A stretch of 64,000 bases of DNA, taken from assembly GCA_003342815.1 (NCBI GenBank), contig PTEX01000003.1, positions 6,799,430 to 6,863,429 of the forward strand, read 5' to 3'. A model generated the notes under the pieces. The model had not been told where the DNA came from. It searched no databases and was given only the letters and a program-made list of their open reading frames with translations. Below are positions 23,637-36,100 of the stretch, piece after piece (positions within the stretch are counted from its first letter, which is position 1; each line of letters opens with the position of its first letter). This DNA is from Eudromia elegans. Lineage: Eukaryota > Chordata > Aves > Tinamiformes > Tinamidae. Position numbers and translations under genes: made by a program.

Positions 23637-24371
23637 CATTCCTGGGATCTTCAGAGATGATGAAGATACACAAGCGAGTCCAGATGGTCTCCATCTCTCC
23701 TCCTTATCTTCTTTGCAAGAGGGCATGCAAGGCTGTCTCCAGCGCTGCTCTGCTCTCCCAGGTCCCACCACTTCACGGTCCTCTACTCGAGATCACCAGT
23801 GGAGGCAGTGGCAGAAATGAGCAGTGGGTTAAGGTAGAAGAGAAGAAGGCCAGGGCAGGAGGCAGGACCAGCGGAGGAGGCTCTGTTGGCACCTCTTCCC
23901 TCTGCCCAAGCTCTCTTGCAGCCATAGAAAGGGCGATTATCACAACTGAAGGAGGACGGTGCCGCTTCACCTCCGTGTGCCCACGGACTTGGCAGGATTG
24001 TAACTGTCTCTCGCAAAGGCAGTTTCTTCTGCTCTTTCCAAAGCCACCACTTTCAGAGCACTCACTCCAGCATCGGAAAGGAAACAAGAAGTGAGAAGAG
24101 ACAGCATGCACTGACACAAGAGCCTCAGCCCATTCACTCCCCTCCAAAGGGAGATGTGGGTATACATATGGGTACACGTGTGTTCATAGCTACCATAATG
24201 CAGCTTACAGTATCATTTTGATTTCCTAGTCTTGCCCGAGGCCCTTCCAAGGCAGCCATGGCCCCGCTCAACCCGGGGGCAGCGTGCTGTGCCTGGCGGT
24301 GCTCTGCGCACCAAGGCAAGAAGGCAGCACTGCGCGAATGGCTCCTCCACGGGTTTCCTTTGCTGCCAGTA
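23637..24371. other. Intergenic, no gene seen
   Basis: Unique sequence with short frames on both strands; no domain recognised. Confidence 0.6.
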
Positions 24372-24437
24372 CTTAGCCCACAGAGATTTCCCGGGGACAG
24401 GGATATCCCTTAGCCCACAGAGATATCCCGGGGCAGG
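24372..24437 (+). repeat. 37-bp tandem duplication
   Basis: cttagcccacagagat starts at 24372 and again at 24409, and both copies continue with tcccgggg. Copies differ by only a few bases. Confidence 0.85.
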
Positions 24438-26454
24438 TCAGCAGCATGGGAGGGGATTCCCCAGTATGCCCAGAGGCAGCTGTTATACTGAGATGGATAC
24501 CCAATATTTTTCCCTTGCCTTCATAAAGCAGAACAGTGCCTACCTTCCTATTTAATAACTAAGCATTCCATATCAAAGGAATCTGCTCGGTTTTTAGCTT
24601 TGGACCGTGGGCTTCAGACCCCGCTGCATTTATAACCTGCAATAGCCCAGGGTTAGTGGGGACCGCAAGCAGCAGGCAGTGACGGAGCCTGGTCCTCCCC
24701 GTGCCACGGTGCCTCCTCTGCAGGGCAGCGCGCCTGAGCTGCGGGACAGCAGCGCAGGGAGCAGGAGCCGCGGGTTTTCCACGATTCCCACAGCTACATC
24801 TGCCCACTCCCAGCCGGAACTCTGGCCTCAGCCGCTGCACATCTAATCATCAGGCACAAAGCTCAGCCCAGGTTCTGGGAGGCTTGTGGGAGCGATTTTT
24901 TATCAGCTCCAGAGTCTTGATGAGGGGTTGCCTTCCAGTAGCCCAAAGGTAATAATATCTGGATCGATTACAACCCGAACATCTGCATCCTATTACACAG
25001 TGATGCTGATTATTTTTCAACATTTCCAAAGTCCTCTGGTACTGACAGTAGTGATTAAAGCCCAGAGTGGATTCCTGAGTCGCATTCCAACTTCCTTTAC
25101 TTTCACATCCTGATCGTAAACAGGAGAGGAGGACTTTCCTTGGGCATTAAGTCAGGAAGCCCATGTGCCTTACGGTGATACTGACCCACTGATGAAAGTC
25201 CGGAGATGTCAACTGGTACAAAGCAGCTGAATAAACCTGCCAAGGGGTGCCAACAATAGCAGGATGTCACTGTAGCTCGCAGGGAGGATGTTTCCATTCC
25301 CCAATTTGGCTCCCGTGCCAAAAACCTTCCACCGCTCCAAGGAATAAAGCCCATGTGTCCAGGAAGTGACCACTCGCGGACCCTCGTGGGTCCGAGCAAG
25401 GGACACTGCCCATCTGCCCGGCCAGGAAAGGGAGAGGCCGTGTGCTGAGGTGAGCTCCGGGCACGGTGCCTCTGTGCAGCAGTAGCTGCTCTCCTCGGAG
25501 CTGGAGCCGCGCTGCGCCAAGCCCATTTATCCATTACAAGGAGGCCTCATAAATGTTCTCGACAGCGACTGGGACGTTATTGTTCTCACTCTTGCGGGAG
25601 GGAGGGAGGGAGATGGTTGGAGGTGAACAAGGAGCCAAGAGGAAAAGCATTGGGCTGGTCAAGTCTGTAACAAGAGTCCGGAGTCCAGCCTCCAAGCAAC
25701 TGCTCCAGCCAGGCGACAGCCTCATGTTTCTTCACTGAGAAAGGGGTTTACTTTCTGTCTTCATTATATGAAGGGATGTTAATGAGCCTGCATTTCTGGG
25801 CCATTGGTTTTGGGCTTGTGCAGGTCAGCATTGAAAAGCTTCTTTCAATCATAGGTTATGCTGCAAGGTTTTGTAAGGCAGCCAAGGGCAGGAAACTGGC
25901 TGTGAGCGCGACCGCGCTGGGTGGGTCCCAGTGCTGAAAGCAACTGCTGTCTGGAACCCGCATGTGGCCACGTGGAGGCGGCAAGGACAGACTCGTCCAG
26001 CGACCTGCTCCTTCCCTTGTGGAAGGGGGCCGCGAGCTTGCCTAGTGCGCAGGCCTTCGCTTACGACACAACAGCTTTGCCCCCCTTGCCCTGTCCCGTG
26101 CTGCTGCCCTGTCTCCATGTCGTTGTGCCACGTTACCTGCGTTGTTCTGCCTACATTTGTCCGTCTGTCTCTCACTCCGCAGGCGTTTGCAGGTGTCCTT
26201 TGCCCATGCACCTGCTTGCATGTGCATGCTCATTTGCAAGGCAGCGTTAGCACCAATGCTGCCAGGTTCTGCGTGATTGCCTAGCGTGCACCGGTGCCTG
26301 TATGCACGCGTGTATGCGTCTGTGTTTCTCTGCTCGACTGCCTCTCCCCATGACTGCTTCCCAGGGTTGCCTTGCACCCCTGTCTGTGTTTGTACCTCTT
26401 CCTCCATTTGCTCTTCCTTTTTTTTACTGTGGTTAACAGGACAACAGGCTCATC
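24438..26454. other. Intergenic, locally GC-rich, no gene seen
   Basis: CpG-richer stretches at about 24700-24785 and 25900-26065. A GGGAGGGAGGGAGGG run near 25598-25612 could form a G-quadruplex. No coding exon recognised. Confidence 0.55.
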
Positions 26455-26720
26455 CAAGCCGTGTGCACGTAACAAGCCGTCTGGAGCCGAGCCAGCTGAG
26501 GCAGAGCCAGCGAGCCGTGCTGGAGGGCCCGGGAGGAGGAGGGGGACGTGCGGAGCAGTGAAAAGATTACTGGAGGAGCCTTGGGGACAGCGTGCCTTCC
26601 CGCGGCCTGGGCGCTGCTCTCAAGGAAAAGATCCTGCGATAAGGGCGCTCGTTAAGATAGCGCGGGTACACGAGGTACACGATAGCGGGGGTGCCTCCCC
26701 TCACCGCCGTTTCTCCACAG
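26455..26720. promoter_or_regulatory. CpG-dense patch with small direct repeats
   Basis: About 25 CpGs in 265 bases. Within it, gatagcg occurs twice around two copies of ggtacacga (26657-26688). Possibly a regulatory CpG patch; no transcript start can be placed. Confidence 0.35.
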
Positions 26721-28194
26721 CCTGTGGAGTTCAACCCACGCGCCAGAGCTCAGCAGAAGCAGAAAGCCCACTCCTCCTTTTGCTTCTGGAACGGAGCCAC
26801 GTGAAGTTATTACAGCCGTGTGCCCGGCTGCACTGGAATTCCCTCAGCCCTGATTTGGCCTCCTGGCTCCGGTTGCTCTGGAGCAGCCAATAGGGAAGGG
26901 GGCTGATAGCAGGCTCCGCGCCAGGCTGCCGCATCCAGCCCTTCTGACAGGAGGGATGCGGAGGGCTGAAACAAGCAGGAACGGAGCAAAAAACATTCCT
27001 GCTTCAGAAAACATTGGAGCGAGCAATTAAGGCTATTTAAAATAGGAGTAATAATACTGCTTCTCAGGTGGGACTGCAAGACTTAGCTTGCAGGTACCTC
27101 AGCAGGGCCTTGGCTGAAACGCTGCTCAAGGTATTACGAGGTTGGCCGTCTCGCCAGCCCGCCTGTGGGATGCTTTCCTGCCTCTCCTGCAGCATGCTGG
27201 GGCAGGGCGAGAGGATGAGGAGGCAGCATGCTGCGGTGAAGGCACGGAGGGACAAAGCACCAGCAAAAACCATGCCAGCCGTGAGGATTTTTGAGAGTAC
27301 AGGAAAGGGGAAGGAGGGGAGACCGGACGTGAGATGGGCCAAATCACGGCAAGAAGAGAGGCCTGACAAGAAAACTGAGGGAGGAGGAAAGACAGAGCAA
27401 TGAGGAGTTTCCTGGAGAAGGGGGAGGGAGCAGGTTGGGGGGGCTGGTGAAGAAGACTTCCCTGTGGGGCCACGGGAAGTTTCCCAGAAACTGGGACTGT
27501 TGCTGGAAAGCAAGATGGAAAAGGCTGGCTCTCACCTCCTGAATGATCCATGTGAAAGCCACCTTGGGACACTGACAGTGCCAGCTGGCACTGGTACGTG
27601 CATGGACAAAAGGGCTCCATTTTTCCAGAATGAGCTGCTGGAGCGTGGAGAGAAGAAGAGCAGGAGGAGGAAAGGAGAGGTGTAGAGGCAGCTGTGGTCC
27701 TCAAAACAAGATCAAAATGGCTCAGCTGTGTCAGCTGAAGACAAGGTGGGGGGTCCCAGAAGACATCAACATTTCTGTTTCTTTCTGGAAAATACCCAGC
27801 CAGGCACCCACCCCACCCCTACACTGAGCTCAGTGAGCAGTTACTGCTGCCCCCAGGCGAAAGCAAGAGCCCAGCCACTCAGCCCAGTCCCTTTGCATGG
27901 GTGTCTCCTGCAGAAACCTGGCAGGCCTGAAGTAGCCCAAAGCACCCCCGAAACGACCCCAGCGCTGCAGTGCCCTGTGTGTGTGGAGCACCCCATCCTG
28001 GTGCAGCTTTCCAGGTGACCCTCTCGCTCTGGAGACACTTGAGTCACCCTATTTAAGCCCAGCTCGCCTGGGAGCAGCCAGGTCGCAGAGCCAGCCCCTC
28101 CGTTGCTGCCTCTAGTTCAATTACGGGGAAGGACCTTGTGCTGAAAGGCCATCCCAGTGCCACCCTGTGCAACTGCACTCAGAGCCACCAGTTT
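26721..28194. other. Intergenic, no gene seen
   Basis: Includes a perfect inverted repeat aagcaggaa / ttcctgctt (26973-26981 and 26996-27004) and purine-rich DNA at 27300-27430. Overlapping frames at 27064-27704 lack recognisable domains. Confidence 0.55.
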
Positions 28195-28227
28195 CCACGT
28201 GGAAGCCACATGGAAGCCACGTGATCT
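28195..28227. promoter_or_regulatory. Three E-boxes at exact 11-bp spacing
   Basis: CACGTG at 28196-28201, CACATG at 28207-28212 and CACGTG at 28218-28223, within an 11-bp tandem unit ccacgtggaag. The outer two are palindromic class-B E-boxes (USF, MYC, TFE type), all on one helix face given the 11-bp period. Could equally be a chance micro-duplication. Confidence 0.35.
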
Positions 28228-28794
28228 GCCCCCGGGCTCTGGGGAGAGCAGCTCTCCTCTGCGGAGGGCGATCCTGCTGCCTGGGCAGGGCCTAGTAACG
28301 CTTGGCCTTTCCTGCAGCTGTAGCGCTGATCTAGGGTGCCTCCTTCCCCCCTTCCCTCCCAGCGCTCTTGATTTTCAGGGCAGTTTCATGGGAGCATAGA
28401 GACCACCCAGAGCGCTCGGCGGCAGCTCCCAGGCTGCGGCTAGTGGCAAGGAGCGGGTCCACGTTGCCCTTTCCTGCTCTCCTGCTTACGCTGGAGATGC
28501 CGGTTTTGGGGCAGCTTGGATTTTCAGCTTAATCCTGGACTTTCCTTGTGTGTGACTGGATTAACTTGAGAGAAATAAATAAATAAATAAACCAGAACGG
28601 AGACAGAGTTCAGGAGCAGGATCCCCAAAGCTGCCAGTGCTTAGATGTAGAGAAAGCAGGGAGAGAAAGCACCTTTGCAGCCGGGAGAGGAAGGTTAACG
28701 TCTAACTCCTGTTCTCCCCCTTTACGGCTCTGTAACTTTCTGTGCTCCCTGCTTTTCTTTCTTCTTTTTCCCCTTGCTATCTAATTAGATTTCC
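28228..28794. other. Intergenic, includes (AAAT)n
   Basis: A short aaataaataaataaa run sits at about 28574-28590. No gene recognised. Confidence 0.6.
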
Positions 28795-28945
28795 TCAGAT
28801 GGCCGCGTTTCAGGCCAGCAGCCTGACCGTGGGAGGTCCGTAAGCGGCAGAGCCTGTGGCCAGCCCAGCCTCTGTATGCGCCCGCATGCGCCCTGCGGCC
28901 GAGCCCTCTGCTTCGTCTGTGTGTGCGCCGGGGCAGTGGGCATGG
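28795..28945. promoter_or_regulatory. Small CpG-dense patch
   Basis: Contains atggccgcg, tatgcgcccgcatgcgcc and gtgcgccgggg within 150 bases. No exon was recognised around it. Confidence 0.25.
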
Positions 28946-31454
28946 GGCAGAGAGAACCAAGGGCATGGCGTGGGCTCTGTCACCCCTCAGCCGATGAGGA
29001 GCCCGCCCTTAACAAGGGCATTAGATACCCAGCAAGACTACACGCTTTGCAGGGAACAAGCGCCTCTTTAACCCCACAAAGAGCAGTTGTGGGAGGGAGG
29101 AAATCACGGACACTAAATCAGCTTGGCCCTATTGGCTATGGGAGGCTTGACAGGCCCGCTGCCCCACTGATGTCACCCAGCCCCACACCGCGGCCAAGGG
29201 GTGGAAACGGTTATCCTGCCCCGGGACTGGCTCTCCTGCTTGCACCAGCATGGCCCTCAGGAGCGGCTGAGAAATCTCTGCTGGCCGCCTTGGAGGCAAA
29301 GTCCCTGCGGAAAGCAGCAAAATCTTGATTCTGCACATTTAGAGGTGCTGAATTATTAAGGAGAAGAGATATCTTTGGGCTGTAATTGGAACAGATTGCT
29401 TTACAGTGGACTGCTACTAAGTGTAATGGATTTTGCTGGCAAACCATCTCTAGTAGATGCAGAACTAGGGTGTCTTCATGACACCCCAGTCACTCATGGA
29501 CTAGTAGATGACAAAACCTGTTATTCTGAACTTGGCAACTGGAAGAAGGTGGTCAAGGTGCTCCCCATTGGGAAAGCCTGAGCAGGAGAAAATTGCTTTC
29601 CCTGATATGAGCTGGGTCCCTAATATCTGTTAGGGATAGGGAACCAACGGGACCAGCTGGGTCCTCAGGTCATCTTCCACAGTGCTCCGTCACTGCCAGG
29701 CTGCTTATGACGTGTTGCCCCATGACACAAAATGTGCCTCATCATGTTTTGGCCAGCACAAGACTGCTAGTAGAAGATCTAAAGTTGCCACTGATACAAG
29801 CCAGGGAAAGAGTTTAGGCCGCCAAGAGAAATGGCAATCTCTCTCCAAAAGCAGCTGCCCTAGCAACCCTAGCCAATCCCTCCCTGAGCCCTGTGGGCAT
29901 ATGAAGGAAAAGAAGAAGCAACAGAGCAACAGAGAAGGCCAACGGTGAAACCTGGCACTGACATACCTAAGAAGAGCCACGGCCTTGCACGGTCCTTCAG
30001 GGATACACACATGGTCTTATACATGGAGCTGGAGACTTAGCGTTCTAATAGGTAGATAGTGCAATGTTTGTTCCTTAAAACTTGGGTCATTTGTAAGCAA
30101 TGAGGAAACTCTCAAATACCTTGGAAACAAATGTCTTCCCACCCTTCTCCTTCCACGTCACTGAAGTCGTAAAAGCGCTCTGTAGTTTCCAGGCCTCACA
30201 AATATGCCAAAATTGGGCTGGATTTGTGGAAAGTGACTTCCTGATGATACCTCAGGCACTTCCCGCTTCAGAAACGAGGCCAAAAACAACATACCAGTGC
30301 TTGCTCTTCCAAATTTTAGTATGGCTTCTTTACTCCCACATGGAGCTATAAATTATGAAACTGCTTTAAGGTCAGATGTTTTGACTTTAGGGCTTCTCAG
30401 ATAAAGATATTGCTGTACCACTGGGTATAGGAAAATTTTGGAGGTTGATACCTCGAAGAAATTTATTCTTCCATCTGCTGACACCAGGGCCTGGTGATCC
30501 TTTATTTAATGGCACCCTGAGATCAAAAGTCCCTAGCATAACACTGCAGCGTTGCGAAGGCCGTTGTAATTTACCATGGGTATCACTGAGCAATGATTTT
30601 AGGGGCTTGAAGACAAGGAAAGTGGATTATAGCTGGCTGTGTTGCAGTGGAGTGACAAGAAAATCTCTACTCAAGGAACTCACAATCAAATACTCAAGAA
30701 AAAATGAAATCATCAGGCTGCAGAGAAAGCCAAGTGTTAAAGTATGATATGGACCAGAGCTGCAGGGATTGCAGCTTTCTGTTCCTAATTAATGGGCTCA
30801 CTTGTTTTAGTTTCTCCTCAAAAACTCTGTATTAGTGAAAATAGAGAAGACTGTTCTCTTGCTGTGTACACAGTCATCCTGGCACCAACAGCCAGGTCAG
30901 CTGCGTTGCCACAGGCTGCGTGTTCACAGCCGCTTGATGGGTGGATTAACAGCTTCATTTTTGCCTGCCAGCTCTTAAGTTTTCAGAAAAGTCACAAATG
31001 AGGCTGCAAAGTGTCACGAAGATGGCTTAAAAAAAAAAAAGAAAAAGGCATCTGTAGGGTTCTTAGCCACTTAATTTGAGACAGGGAGCTCAAAGGCTCG
31101 TTCCTCATGCTTTCCCAACCCCATCCCCTCGGGGATGGGAATTTACTTAATTGTTTCTTTTAAATGAAACTGGTGTTTTTCATAGCTGTGTGGCTCCAGG
31201 ATCTGGAGCTTTCCTGGAGTAATTACTCTGTGTGTCAGTGCGGAGCAGTGCAGCTACTTGGGAGGAATCCGCAGGCTTCGGCTGTGTTTAAGATGAAGAA
31301 CAAGGTCTCTCACCCTGTGTCAAGGGATTTGGGAAGTTACCAGTGATGTTTAATATGAAATTAATATCAAGAGAAAACAGATGGGAATTACGTGGATTAA
31401 GCTGGCCAGGGTAGGGATTAAGGAAAGAGAAGAGGCATGACTTGCTGTCTTTAT
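28946..31454. other. Intergenic, no gene seen
   Basis: Mostly AT-neutral unique sequence with plus-strand frames at 29375-29581 and 29682-29948 that lack recognisable domains. A short A12 run is at 31029-31040. Confidence 0.55.
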
Positions 31455-31735
31455 CTCCTTGCGGAGACGCGGCCCAGCAAAGCCGCACGTCAGTCAGAGG
31501 TGCCCCGTTGCAGCGGAGCGTGCTCGGGGTGGAACCCAGCCCCGCGTGACGGGAGGGATTAGTCGGACGTCTCTGGCGGAGCCAGGCGGGCAGCAGCGCT
31601 GCGGCCGGCGGTGCCGTTGCTCCTGCGGCTCCGTGCCGAGCCCTGCGCCGCGGTCCCACCGCAGCCACGGCCATGAGAGCGGGCTGCTGGTGGGGGCGCT
31701 CCTGCGCGGCGCCCGTTCCAGGTGACCTTTGCGCT
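31455..31735 (+). promoter_or_regulatory. Strong orphan CpG island with possible first exon
   Basis: I count about 36 CpGs in 280 bases, the densest patch in the window. It contains an ATG in a strong Kozak context (gccacggccATGa, ATG at 31673-31675). Sixteen codons later comes a good donor, CCAG|gtgacc, with the exon edge at 31721. The predicted start MRAGCWWGRSC is not recognised. It could be the promoter and first exon of an unannotated plus-strand transcript, or a noncoding CpG island. Confidence 0.4.
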
Positions 31736-31759
31736 TCACACACACCGTCTCAGGCCAAA

Positions 31760-31826
31760 TGAGTCAGCCGTGCTCCGGCCTGACGCAGCCCTCTTATTCT
31801 TAGGAAAATCAGAGTGACGTGAGTCG
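31760..31826. promoter_or_regulatory. Cluster of bZIP-type sites
   Basis: TGAGTCA at 31760-31766 followed by GC (AP-1/NF-E2 type), TGACGCAGC at 31781-31789 (fits TGACnnnGC of antioxidant-response elements), and TGACGT at 31815-31820 followed by GAGTCG. Three related sites within 70 bases, just downstream of the CpG island. Confidence 0.3.
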
Positions 31827-33922
31827 TGTTGTCACATCGGTGCAAGGCCCAAACCTGCCAGCTCTGTGTGTCCTGCTCGGCCGCAGGTGGTTGTGACCCT
31901 GCTGGAGATGACAAGGTCATGCTGGATCACCACCACCAAGCCTCCTGCCTGGTGGCTTCAGTCACCCAGCAGGGCTGCCCGCTGGCACGCGGGGCTACTG
32001 ATACACCAGCACAGCACCTGTCTTTGCTCAACCATTAATTTTGATGCAAGGAATGGTCAAGCATTAAAATGCCAAAAATGGCCTGAGTAACACCATGGGT
32101 GGTACAGAGTGCTTCTTCCCTGCTCTGAAATAGCTCCATTTATGTACAAGGTCTTTGGGATGGATAATACTTAAAGCTGAGACCAGTCTATTGCTTAGTG
32201 CATACTGCATCACCCCTGAGTTTGACTGATTCCTACCTGGGATCAGCTAAACTCACGGCAGCCCCTAAGCAGCCCCCCTATTCCCTCCCTCTGGGGAGGA
32301 GGGATTTGGACCCTGTGGATCTGACCACCAGCACACCATGTGGCTGTTAATGATAATGCCCAGGCACTGCAATGCTGGCAAGCCTCATATGTCAGCAAAG
32401 AGTCCAGCAGTAGAGACCCCAACAGGGTTGAAGCGCCTAGTTGCATCTCAGCCTGTGCCTGCTGAGGGCAAATCAGAGCCTCAGCCTATGGTGGTGGGAC
32501 TGTGCATCTCAAAAACCTGGTGCTGCACGCTGGTTGGGAGCACGAAGGAACAAGAAGTGCCACCTCATCCTCCTCTGCTTGTTTCAAAGCCCTTCTGTAG
32601 AGAAGGAGCAGGAGAGAGACGCCTAACACAGACTGCTGAGAGGTATTTTGGTTTCCAGTGTAACTTGAGTCATTTGGAGTGGAAAGTTTCCATCAACTCT
32701 CCCAATAAATCTAACACAGTAATTTAAAAGAAAAGAGAGAGAAAAGAGAGAGGAAAAAAAGGCTTTTGGTGCTGGCTTGAGGAACACAACAGCACAGTGA
32801 AGTCACTGGCGTTCGCCACTCACCACAAGCAGGTACATGATGTTCTCAGACAAAGCTGGGGCAGCGCAGAGGGCACTGGGCTACAGGAGGGCTCATCGCA
32901 CAAAAGGAGCCTGTTTGTCCATGCGGGCGGTGCCAACACAGAGGAAAATTTAGGCTTGAATCAGAGCAGGTGAGGAAAAAAATACATGCAACTTTGGAAA
33001 AAATACATGAGAAGCTTTTTAGGCGGTGTTCTGTGCAGCTGCTGAAAGCCCAAGCGGTGTCCTTTGCATTATCTGGCTATGAATGCAAATTCAGGATGGG
33101 CTGCCAACCTGCTCTGCTCTGCACCTCTAGCTTCCACCCAGGCATTGGAGGCTTGTCCTGCTGCGGTGGTGTGGATGTCCCAGCTGCTGGATTGCCCTGA
33201 CGCCAGGAGCTCACTGCACAATGCGTGGCCAGCAGGAAGGACCCCAGGGCTGGCTGTTTTTGAGCTGCTCTCAGCAATCCTTAGGTCTGGCTCCAGCATC
33301 TGTGCCTGGAACTGGCTGCAGAGGCAGGTTGCGGTGGGGGATGGAGGCCAACAAACCGATTTGCCTGTAATTATTGCACAGCTCCTTCGCAAATGATCTT
33401 AAGCAGCCCTTTCCCGGATGCTGCTGCCTGCAAGCATGGGCTGGGCAGAGGAAGGAGGCTGCTGAGGACAGCAGAGCTGAGGGATGCCAGCAGCAGGAGC
33501 GCGGAGCTCCAGTGCACCCAAGCGGCCACTTCCACAAACCCTGGGGCACTTGCTGCCCACTGGCTGAGACCGTGACCCTCTCGCCAAACTCATGTCCAAA
33601 GTGCTAACCTAGCCCTTCAGCCAGCACCCTATATCTAAACTCCAGCTTAGAGCTTCAGAATTAAAGAAAAACTTGTAACCCAGTTCCGTAAAGAACTAGG
33701 CTACTTAGCTTGCAGTAGAGTGTTGCTGGTTGTCCTCTGCCCACCACCCAGAACTGTGCATTTTATTAAAGTCTAACCCTGTTTTACACCCCTATCGCAA
33801 CACAACTATTGCAATCACACATTCAGTTTGTGCATGATCTTAAGTGTCAGAATATTTCGTATGTTCTATCCTTGCTGTATATTTACCAAGAAGGATTCAA
33901 ACAAAACAGCAGAAAAGAAAGA
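31827..33922. other. Intergenic, no gene seen
   Basis: Contains a purine run at 32726-32761 (aaaagagagag type). Frames at 33064-33607 on both strands lack recognisable domains. Confidence 0.55.
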
Positions 33923-33985
33923 ATTATAGGATCATAGAATCATTATGGTTGGGAAAGACCTTCAAGGTCATTAAGTCCCACTGTA
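33923..33985 (-). mobile_element. CR1 LINE 3'-end fragment
   Basis: Reverse-oriented CR1 terminus: atcatagaatcattatggtt, then gggaaagaccttcaaggtca and ttaagtccca. Only about 60 bases recognisable, diverged. Confidence 0.75.
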
Positions 33986-36100
33986 AGAAGGCCAACTCCC
34001 TTAAGAATACTAAATACAAGCAGATATGGGAACAACATAGAACCACTCTTCCAAATGGTGACAAGTTTCCTGCATTCAGGAACCAAAGACAGCTTTCTTG
34101 GCTCAGCACACACTAAGGAGTTAGAGAGATCAGCAGTCCAGAGGGCTGTGAGACCTGGCCCATGTCTGTCTCTCCCACCCTCTACCAGGTCACTTTGGAC
34201 AAGTTACTTGATAAAACTTTTGCCCACACAAGTAAAGGACCAGCTTACAATATTTAGCATCACATTCTAGGTAAAAGAAACTATCCCCAACCCTTAAACA
34301 CCCTACAAAACCTATCCAACATCCTGCCCAGTCTTTTCAGACTCTTTGAGGCAGTCTGATGCTCCGGATGTCCTCATGTCTTTTCCAGGAGGGTCCACAG
34401 GGGAAAGGAGTGGGCCTGAGGATATCTTTGAGGGTGTTCTGTTGCCAGTCTGAAACAAAGTGGGGAGAAAAGAGGGCATTAAGATCCTTTGAATGATCTT
34501 CATGTTATTTCAAAGCAATGCCACGTGGCAATGTGTCTTACATTACAAGCATTTCAAATAGCACTTCAGCACCTGGATTTCATTTGTCAGGGATTTGGGT
34601 ATAGGGCTTTTCCAGCTCTGTAAGAGCAGACCACTGAAAAAAAAATTAATCAAGTGAATTGAAATCACTTACAGAGTAATTTGGGGTTCAGCTGTTGTTC
34701 CGTGTGTGTAGGTAAGAACTATTACATCCTTCTTAAATAGTTCCATTGTCAACTTTACAAAACTCTTACAGGATTGAAGTTAGTGTTTCTGTCTCCTGAG
34801 CCATAGAATTTAGCACATATTAGAGTTTTGCTGTCTTAGTGGTTGCAAACAAGTATCTGTCTCTCTATGAACTGGAGAAGAGATGCACCTGTGCATCCCT
34901 CAGTGCTACGTGTGAAATCTTGGTGTCGGCTCAGCACAGGAGTTTGACAAATCACCCACCATCCTCCTCAGGAGGTATGTCAGCAGTGCCCGTGACAGGG
35001 AGAAGTGGCAGTGTGTGCCCTGTCTCTCTCTAATTGCTCTCACATTGGTCCTTCAAGCTGTATTGTAACTACTGGCGATTGCTAAGACTTATATTTGATT
35101 TCTGAGATGGTTTCTGTTTAGCAAACATTCAGGAAACCCGGCCTTGTCAGATTTACTAAGTTTGTACTATACTGAGCTCAATACTCAGACGCTGCTTTTG
35201 GATTCTGGCTTGTTTTTAATAAATTATGTCTACTTGGGATACAGATGATAAACATTTATTGATTTTTTTCTAAATTTGTTTAATTGAAGGCTAAAGGTTT
35301 GAAGAGACTTGTTTTGAGAAGTCCAAGATAGCTTTTGCTGTGGTTTCCTAAGTCAATGAGAAAAGTTAAATACTGCATCATAAACAGAGATGTGCTGCTT
35401 ACTTTCATGTGGAAAATCTCTGTTCTTGTTAAATTCCAGCAAATGAAAGCAACCCATTGCAAGCTTTTTTGCATGTAAGACATAACAGTTGCCCCAGGCT
35501 GTTTGCTGGAATTGCTGTCACCTTCACATCCTTTACACCCCAACCTCTGTTGGTCCAGCAGAGGCTTCAGGAACCTACCACACAGCCATTGCACATGTGC
35601 TTGGCAGAGAGATCATCTTGGGCATTTGCTCATCTTTTGCAGTCTTTATAACAACTCCTGAAGTAATTCTATTTGCTGGAAAAAATTATACCTATATTTT
35701 TAGATGGTTTCTAAATGTTCTTCTTCATAAACCAGCCCAAAGTCCGATACACATTATGGGCTTGGTTTCATCAAATCTGGTGTCTCACCAGTGTGCCTCA
35801 TGCCCTTACCTTTTTATTAGGATTGAGCTGGTGCTGCCAGGTGCCAGATCCCTTATGCCTCAGAGTCATGTGCTTCAGACTTCTGTCTGGACTCTGTTGA
35901 CAACAAAGATCCCAGAAGTTTTTCTAAAAGACTCCATGTAGTTTTACCCCACAGGTCACCTTCTGAGGCCCTATGCAACCTGTCACTGGTCCATAGGTGA
36001 GTGGTCCCATTTTCCAGAAAGAGTTTGCTAGGGGAGACGGAGTAATTCCCATGCTATTTCCCCATCTCCGTGGGTCTTGCTTCTGTTGTGATTTTTTTCT
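33986..36100. other. Intergenic, AT-rich, no gene seen
   Basis: Unique AT-rich sequence. No coding or RNA gene recognised. A plus-strand frame at 35489-35941 (150 codons) has no recognisable domain. Confidence 0.6.

Noticed and set aside
27033..27045. MEF2-like ctatttaaaatag
   Set aside because: Does not fit the canonical ten-base MEF2 pattern on either strand.
27126..27704. 192-codon minus-strand frame, Ser/Pro-rich
   Set aside because: It is the complement of a purine-rich strand, which explains both the bias and the openness.
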